DNA of 64,000 nt, from the NCBI GenBank assembly GCA_965242735.1, contig OZ251497.1, forward strand, positions 558,001-622,000, read 5' to 3'. Origin of the DNA: G958295645 sp965242735. GTDB taxonomy: Bacteria > Gemmatimonadota > Gemmatimonadetes > Longimicrobiales > Gaopeijiaceae. This document shows positions 59,165 to 64,000 of the stretch, piece after piece; position 1 is the stretch's first letter, and every line of letters begins with the position of its first letter. Both the position numbers and the translations under genes were made by a program. The notes under the pieces were generated by a model. It had not been told where the DNA came from and did not search any database. It saw only the letters and a program-made list of their open reading frames with translations.

Positions 59165-60247
59165 ATGACGACGCCCGCCGATCCAGCGCCGCAACGCGGT
59201 CCCTACCGAGTCTCCGTCAATCCAGCGACGCTCCGATGGGCGCAGGAGCGCTCGGGAAAGGACGTGGAGACGCTCGAGCGGCGCTTCCCGAAGTACCGGG
59301 AGTGGGAGGCAGGCACGCTCAAGCCCACGTACCGGCAGCTTCAGGACTTCGCCAAGGCGACCTACACGCCGTTCGGAGCCCTGTTCTCCGGCGGCCCTCT
59401 GAAGGACGAGCTGGACATCGCCGACTTTCGCACGATCGGCGGCGAGCAGCCCCGGAAGCCGAGTCCCCACCTGCTTGACACCGTCCACCTTTGCCAGCAC
59501 CGGCAAGATTGGTACCACGAGTACGCTATGGAGGAGGGGCACGATCCCGTTGACTTTGTAGGCTCGGCCAGCCTGGACGACGACCCCGCCGAGGTTGCCC
59601 GGCAGATGTCGTCTACCCTGGATTTTGGGGTAGAGGACAGGCGCGATGTCGCCAACTGGACCTTGGCCGTCCGTCGCTTTGCCGATCGCGCTGACGCCAA
59701 GGGCGTGCTCGTCATGATCAGCGGCGTCGTGGGAAACAACACGTCGCGGCCGCTGGATGTCGACGAATTCCGAGGTATCGCGCTCTCTGACGAACTGGCG
59801 CCACTCGTCTTCGTCAACGGCGCCGACGCCAAGGCGGCCCAGATGTTCACCCTCGCTCATGGGCTGGCCCACATCTGGCTGGGCAGCACCGGCCTGTCGA
59901 ACGCCGCGCTCAAGTCGACTGCAAGCCATCGAACCGAAAACTGGTGCAACCAAGTAGCGGCAGAACTTCTGGTGTCCTTGGACGCCTTGCGCCAGCAGTG
60001 CGACAAGAACGAAGACTTGAAGCGAACGTTGCAGCATGGAGAGTTGAGCAGATGTGCCAACGCACGCCCCCGATCGGGAGGCGACTTCTTTAGAACACAA
60101 ATGACGCGAATCGGAGAGCGTTTCGCGTACGATCTGATCGCGGACACGCTTTATGGCCGGACGCTGCCTACGGAGGCATTTCGCCTCCTGGCCATCAAGA
60201 AGCAGGCGACGTTCGACAAGATCAAGACGGAACTTGGATTGCGTTGA
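59165..60247 (+). CDS. ImmA/IrrE-family protein with mutated zinc motif
   Basis: The product is 360 residues from ATG 59165. An N-terminal helix-turn-helix-like region (LRWAQERSGKDVETLERRFP) precedes the ImmA/IrrE domain with LVFVNGADAKAAQMFTLAHG followed by LAHIWLG. The zinc motif is HGLAH where HELAH is expected: a GGG codon replaces GAG, removing the catalytic Glu (about residue 235). The C-terminal part also jumps from EDLKRTLQ to RPRSGGDFFRTQM, leaving out roughly 60 residues that usually contain the surface-loop and second HTH-like section. It is probably catalytically dead or a pseudo-enzyme. Family members cut repressors that control mobile elements and defence genes. Confidence 0.75.
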   Translation: MTTPADPAPQRGPYRVSVNPATLRWAQERSGKDVETLERRFPKYREWEAGTLKPTYRQLQDFAKATYTPFGALFSGGPLKDELDIADFRTIGGEQPRKPSPHLLDTVHLCQHRQDWYHEYAMEEGHDPVDFVGSASLDDDPAEVARQMSSTLDFGVEDRRDVANWTLAVRRFADRADAKGVLVMISGVVGNNTSRPLDVDEFRGIALSDELAPLVFVNGADAKAAQMFTLAHGLAHIWLGSTGLSNAALKSTASHRTENWCNQVAAELLVSLDALRQQCDKNEDLKRTLQHGELSRCANARPRSGGDFFRTQMTRIGERFAYDLIADTLYGRTLPTEAFRLLAIKKQATFDKIKTELGLR

Positions 60248-60250
60248 TCG

Positions 60251-63200
60251 GTGGCCAGATCGTTCCCAGCTTTCGTCGACAACCGCAACGGAAACACCCT
60301 CGCGCAGGCCCTGGGGGCGCTGCTGGGCGTGGCGAGCCCCGGACGAGAGCTCCCAGGGGCGTCAGAGACGGGACCGCCCAGCGAAGCGCGGATCGCCACG
60401 GCCTACTTCAGCCCGGCGGGGTTTGCGCAGATCGCGGACGGACTGGCCGCCGTCCCCATGGTGCGCCTCTTGCTCGGCGCCGACTTGGCTGCGCACGGAC
60501 GCCCCCCTTGTCGACGACAACTGGGCGAAGCCATGGCGGCCTTCGACCGGCGTTGCGTCGGCGAGTGCCTTGCCCGCATGACGACGGAGCTGCGGCGGGA
60601 GCGGGACCGCCTTCCGTTCACCTATGCCGGGCGGGCCAGCTTGACGACGCTGGTCGCGGCGCTGAAGTCCGGCAACATCGAGGTTCGCCGCTACGAGAAG
60701 GCGTTTCTTCACGCCAAGGCGTACATCCTGACGGACGGTGTGCTTGTCGGTTCCTCCAATCTGACCGCCGCCGGCCTGACCACCAACCTCGAACTCAGCT
60801 TGGGCCGCGACGACGACGTTACCGCCGAGAGGGCGAGACGCTGGTTCGACGATCTTTGGGACGACGCAGAGCCTTACGACCTCGTCGACGTCTTCGAGGA
60901 AGTCCTGCTGCCGAGGACGCCATGGGAAGTGTTCCTTCGGGTGCTCTGGCAACTGTACGGCGACGAAGTCGACAAGGACGCGGAGGACGACGACAATCTG
61001 CCGCTGACGAGCTTCCAGAAGCACGGCGTGGCACGGGCGTTGCGTTTGATCGAAGCGACGGGCGGAGCCATCGTCGCCGACGAAGTAGGACTGGGAAAGA
61101 CATTCATCGCAGGAGAGATCCTGCAGCTCTACCGAGACCGCCGGCAACGCGTGCTGCTGATCTGCCCTGCCTCGTTGCGCGACACGACCTGGAAGAAGTT
61201 CCTGTCCGAATACCAGCTCTTCGCCGAGTCCTTGTCCTATGAGCAGCTGGCCAACGACGCGCAGCTGCTGTCGCCGGACGCCGACCGGCGCGGTCGGCAA
61301 CATTTGCAACGTCCGTTGGACGAGTACCAGCTCGTCGTCGTGGACGAAGCTCACAACTACCGGAATCCGGACGCGCCGACGCGGGCCGCCGCGCTGAGGC
61401 GTCTTCTCTTCGGGCGCCGCCGCGACCTGCTGTTGCTCACGGCGACGCCCGTCAACAATTCGCTTTGGGACCTGTACCACCTCGTCCGCTTCTTCCTGCG
61501 GCAAGACGCCCATCTGGCCGACAGGGGAATTCTGTCGATTCGCGACCGGTTCGAGGCGGCCATGCGCGAGGACCCGTCCAGCCTGAGCCCGGATCTTCTC
61601 TACCCGATCATCGACGCCACGACGGTCAAGCGCACTCGCCAGTTCGTGCGCAAGCACTACGCAGGCGACACGATACCGGGACTGGACGGCCAGCATCGCC
61701 GCATTGAATTTCCGTCTCCCCAAGCGGTCACGGTTCGCTATGCGCTGGACGAGCGCTTGCCGGGCTTCTTCGACCGTCTGGAAGCGGCGCTGGACCCCGA
61801 TGGCGAGGACGCGATCGCTTTTGCCCGCTACACGCCTGCCGCCTACCTGCTGGGTGCGGGCGACTCGGAGGAAAACGCCCGTGCTCGCGCCGTGGTGGGG
61901 TTGCTCCGGTCAGGCCTGCTGAAGCGCTTCGAGTCCTCGGCGCACGCCTTCAAGAAGACGGCCGGTCGCATGGCCGACATGCACGACCAGTTTCTGGAGG
62001 CGTTGGAGGCCGGATACGTGGTGACCACGGCCTTCCTCAGCGAACTCTCGGCCGACGACGAGACCGGAATCGAGGAGTTGTTGGAAATGAGGGGCGGCCA
62101 TCCCGACGAGCGACTCCGTGCGACCGCGGCCCGCTACGATGTCAAGCGACTTCGGCGCCAAGTAGAGCGGGACCGCAATCTTCTCAGAGAGTTGGCCGCC
62201 GACGCGGCCACGATCACGCTCGAGCAAGACCCCAAGCTGAAGGCGCTGGCAGGCGCCTTGACGGAGATCGCCGAGCAGGCGGAGGCCGAAGCCATTCATT
62301 CCGACGACGAAGGCCAGAAGCGCAAGGTCCTGGTGTTCTCGTCCTTCGCAGACACGGTCGAGTGGATATCCCGCTACATGGCGGATGCCGTGGAGAAACG
62401 CCCCGGCCTGAAGCCCTATCGCGGCCGCATCGCGACGGCAACAGGCGGCACGAGCCGCGGCCGCATCGCGACGGCAACAGGCGCCAGCCGCGAAGCCTCG
62501 GAGTCCCGTCTGCAAGCGGTCCAAGGCTTCGCCCCGCGGTCCATGGGCGCTCCGGCCGGGCACAATGCAGACCGCTTCGACCTCCTGATCTCCACCGACG
62601 TGCTCGCCGAGGGCGTCAACCTCCAGCAGTGCCGCCACGTCGTCAACTTCGACGTGCCGTGGAACCCGATGCGTCTCGTCCAGCGCCACGGCCGCATCGA
62701 CCGGATCGGCAGTCCGCATCGTCGCGTCTTCCTTCGCACGATCTTCCCTGCGGACCGGCTCGACCGGCTGCTCAACCTCGAGCAGCGCATCCTTGCGAAG
62801 CTGGCGATGGCGGCGGCCAGCGTGGGGGTGGCGGCTCCCATCGAAGGAGCGGCCCACGGCGGCCAGGTCTTCACGGAGACTCGCGAAGAAATCGAGAGGC
62901 TCTTGCGGGAGGATGCTTCGCTGTTCGAGCGCGGCGGGACCGCTGCTGCGGCGCAAACCGGCGAAGAGTACCGCCAGACGTTGCGCAAGGCGCTCCACGC
63001 CGACCGTCGTCGCATCGTGGAGATGCCTTGGAAGACCGGCTCCGGGATGACGAAAGGAACGCGCCGGGGCATCTTTTTCTGCGCCGTCGTCGGCCATGGC
63101 GCCAAGCTGGAGCGAACCTATCTGCGCTTCGTCCCGGCCACGGCCGAATGGTCGCCCGACCCCTCCGCTTCGGTCGAAGGCGAGGTCGGAGCCTGCCTTC

Positions 63201-63697
63201 GTCTCGTCGAGTGCGAGGAGAGCACGCCGGCTTGGTTCCCCCCGGCAGTCCAAAAGCGCGCCTACGAGTTCTGGGAAGTCGCTCGCCAAGACATCTGGGA
63301 ACGGTGGATGCGCGAAACCGACCCCGCCAACCTCCAGCCCAGGCTTCGGCCCCTGAACCGGCGTGTGGCGGCCTTCATCCGCGACAATCTGCCGCCCGAC
63401 GTGCCCCAGGACCGCGTGCGCGACGCCCTCGAAGTGCTGGAGTCGCCCTGGCCCCGGCGGGAAGAGATGACGCTGCGGCAATGGTTCGGCTCGGCCGACC
63501 ATCCACCGGACCACGGTGGCATGTCCGCATCCGGATCGTCCAAGAACCTTCGCGGGCCCGCACTGTCGCAGTACTTGATCGAGCAAGTGCTGAGCACGGG
63601 ACTGGAGCCCCTGCGGCCGCCCCCGTTGCTGCCGGTCATCGAGCCGAGCGAAGTCGAGCTGATCTGCTGGCTGGCGATCGAGCCCGAGGCCAGCTAG
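60251..63697 (+). CDS. PLD-like plus SNF2-type DEAD/DEAH helicase
   Basis: This 1,148-residue protein starts at GTG 60251, 3 bases after the previous stop. The N-terminal phospholipase-D-like region has a single HxK motif (FLHAKAYILTDG, then VGSSNLTAAGL, about 152-174). The SF2 helicase follows: motif I ADEVGLGKTFIAGE (about 275-288), II VVVDEAHNYRNP (about 360-371), III LLTATPVNNS, V LISTDVLAEGVNLQ and VI RHGRIDRIGS. Such PLD-SNF2 helicases occur in DISARM-like and type I/IIG-associated loci, where they translocate on DNA and may cut it. A 36-base duplication (62421) adds a second GRIATATG just before motif IV/V. It probably works with the methyltransferase. Confidence 0.8.
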   Translation: MARSFPAFVDNRNGNTLAQALGALLGVASPGRELPGASETGPPSEARIATAYFSPAGFAQIADGLAAVPMVRLLLGADLAAHGRPPCRRQLGEAMAAFDRRCVGECLARMTTELRRERDRLPFTYAGRASLTTLVAALKSGNIEVRRYEKAFLHAKAYILTDGVLVGSSNLTAAGLTTNLELSLGRDDDVTAERARRWFDDLWDDAEPYDLVDVFEEVLLPRTPWEVFLRVLWQLYGDEVDKDAEDDDNLPLTSFQKHGVARALRLIEATGGAIVADEVGLGKTFIAGEILQLYRDRRQRVLLICPASLRDTTWKKFLSEYQLFAESLSYEQLANDAQLLSPDADRRGRQHLQRPLDEYQLVVVDEAHNYRNPDAPTRAAALRRLLFGRRRDLLLLTATPVNNSLWDLYHLVRFFLRQDAHLADRGILSIRDRFEAAMREDPSSLSPDLLYPIIDATTVKRTRQFVRKHYAGDTIPGLDGQHRRIEFPSPQAVTVRYALDERLPGFFDRLEAALDPDGEDAIAFARYTPAAYLLGAGDSEENARARAVVGLLRSGLLKRFESSAHAFKKTAGRMADMHDQFLEALEAGYVVTTAFLSELSADDETGIEELLEMRGGHPDERLRATAARYDVKRLRRQVERDRNLLRELAADAATITLEQDPKLKALAGALTEIAEQAEAEAIHSDDEGQKRKVLVFSSFADTVEWISRYMADAVEKRPGLKPYRGRIATATGGTSRGRIATATGASREASESRLQAVQGFAPRSMGAPAGHNADRFDLLISTDVLAEGVNLQQCRHVVNFDVPWNPMRLVQRHGRIDRIGSPHRRVFLRTIFPADRLDRLLNLEQRILAKLAMAAASVGVAAPIEGAAHGGQVFTETREEIERLLREDASLFERGGTAAAAQTGEEYRQTLRKALHADRRRIVEMPWKTGSGMTKGTRRGIFFCAVVGHGAKLERTYLRFVPATAEWSPDPSASVEGEVGACLRLVECEESTPAWFPPAVQKRAYEFWEVARQDIWERWMRETDPANLQPRLRPLNRRVAAFIRDNLPPDVPQDRVRDALEVLESPWPRREEMTLRQWFGSADHPPDHGGMSASGSSKNLRGPALSQYLIEQVLSTGLEPLRPPPLLPVIEPSEVELICWLAIEPEAS
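62421..62492 (+). repeat. Two 36-base in-frame repeats in the helicase gene
   Basis: GCGGCCGCATCGCGACGGCA and following bases start at 62421 and 62457, duplicating GRIATATG in a surface loop of the second helicase lobe. The unit length matches the 36-base repeat in the GHKL ATPase gene. Confidence 0.85.
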
Positions 63698-63868
63698 GCT
63701 GGCCCCATTTCGGCCACGACGCGAGAACCCCAAGGCCAGCCCCGCCGTTCGCCGAACGAGCCAAACAGGCCGTCAAAAAACTCGCCATGTATCGATGGCT
63801 AAAGATCGGAACTCCCGTTACAATAGGTACTTACGAATCATAAAAACGTGTCAAACAAGGAGCATTCG

Positions 63869-64000
63869 ATGGACTGGGACCGCTTTCGGCTCGACTACCG
63901 CCTCGACACGGCGGCCCCCGAACTCCGGCGCTTGCTGGTGCAGATCGAGGGGTACCGCGAGGCGGCGCGCATTCTCGTCCTTCGGCCGGCATGGAAGGAC
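63869..64000 (+). CDS. N-terminus of a probable Fic-family protein, cut by the window edge
   Basis: ATG 63869 follows a good ACAAGGAG site after a 171-base AT-richer gap. The 44 visible residues (MDWDRFRLDYRLDTAAPELR, then VQIEGYREAARILVLRPAW) match the N-terminal helical part typical of single-chain Fic proteins, where a helix around QIE..REA and a LPP.W-type end precede the inhibitory and catalytic regions. The HPFxxGNGR motif would lie outside the window, so the call is tentative. Confidence 0.45.
   Translation, partial: MDWDRFRLDYRLDTAAPELRRLLVQIEGYREAARILVLRPAWKD

Noticed and set aside
43483..63697. A single named BREX or DISARM system covering the whole island
   Set aside because: No BrxA/B/C/L/Z, DrmA or DrmB protein is visible; only the methylase and helicase resemble parts of those systems.
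62362..63843. Second plus-strand frame within the helicase gene (493 codons)
   Set aside because: Shadow frame of the PLD-SNF2 helicase, with Arg/Pro-rich composition and no motifs.

Overview
The window is high-GC DNA from a Gram-negative bacterium. It has several lipoproteins, an RND efflux system with an outer-membrane factor, a TonB-plug-like lipoprotein and many secreted beta-propeller proteins. GTG starts and 4-base GTGA/ATGA overlaps between genes are common. The gene mix (GT-C membrane glycosyltransferases, 6-bladed beta-propeller lipoproteins, ECF sigma factor, SglT-type symporter with a GH2 enzyme) fits Gemmatimonadota or a related environmental phylum, but no rRNA or housekeeping marker is present, so this is a weak inference.

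1-11.4 kb is a surface-glycan region. It has a tandem array of GT39-like integral membrane glycosyltransferases, two GT2 enzymes and a sulfotransferase on the plus strand, facing two paralogous polytopic membrane proteins on the minus strand. 11.4-14.3 kb is degenerate: a transposase scrap, an AlbA/ATPase regulator with an internal deletion, and a frameshifted AAA/TOPRIM protein. 14.3-21 kb is the most unusual non-defence locus. Two short exported cysteine-rich peptides are each followed by a strong hairpin and then by beta-propeller lipoprotein genes. A CXXC thioredoxin-fold lipoprotein lies among them, and an ECF sigma factor, an AraC-type protein and a TonB-plug-like lipoprotein diverge from them.

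21-31.3 kb holds a dienelactone-hydrolase-like gene, a duplicated cassette of the same membrane proteins (one copy deleted, one intact), a partial second copy of the hydrolase, a large GH2 beta-galactosidase and a sodium/sugar symporter. The flanking duplications show how the cassette arrived. A 19-base tandem repeat precedes a DUF3224 protein and a complete RND tripartite efflux operon (32-38.8 kb). 38.9-43.2 kb holds a propeller-like protein, a polysaccharide deacetylase, a small membrane protein, an aldo/keto reductase and a small lipoprotein.

43.4-64 kb is a defence island. Two WYL regulators come first, then four translationally coupled genes (AlbA/ATPase, GHKL ATPase, an unknown protein, a DUF6339-like protein). 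A Gabija-like pair (OLD nuclease plus UvrD helicase) of visibly lower GC follows, then an Eco57I-type adenine methylase split by a frameshift and carrying a 16-G tract. The island ends with an ImmA/IrrE protein lacking its catalytic Glu, a PLD-SNF2 helicase and the start of a probable Fic protein. I cannot match the whole set to one named system. The four-gene coupled module and the methylase/protease/helicase set look like parts of a composite or undescribed system into which Gabija has been inserted.
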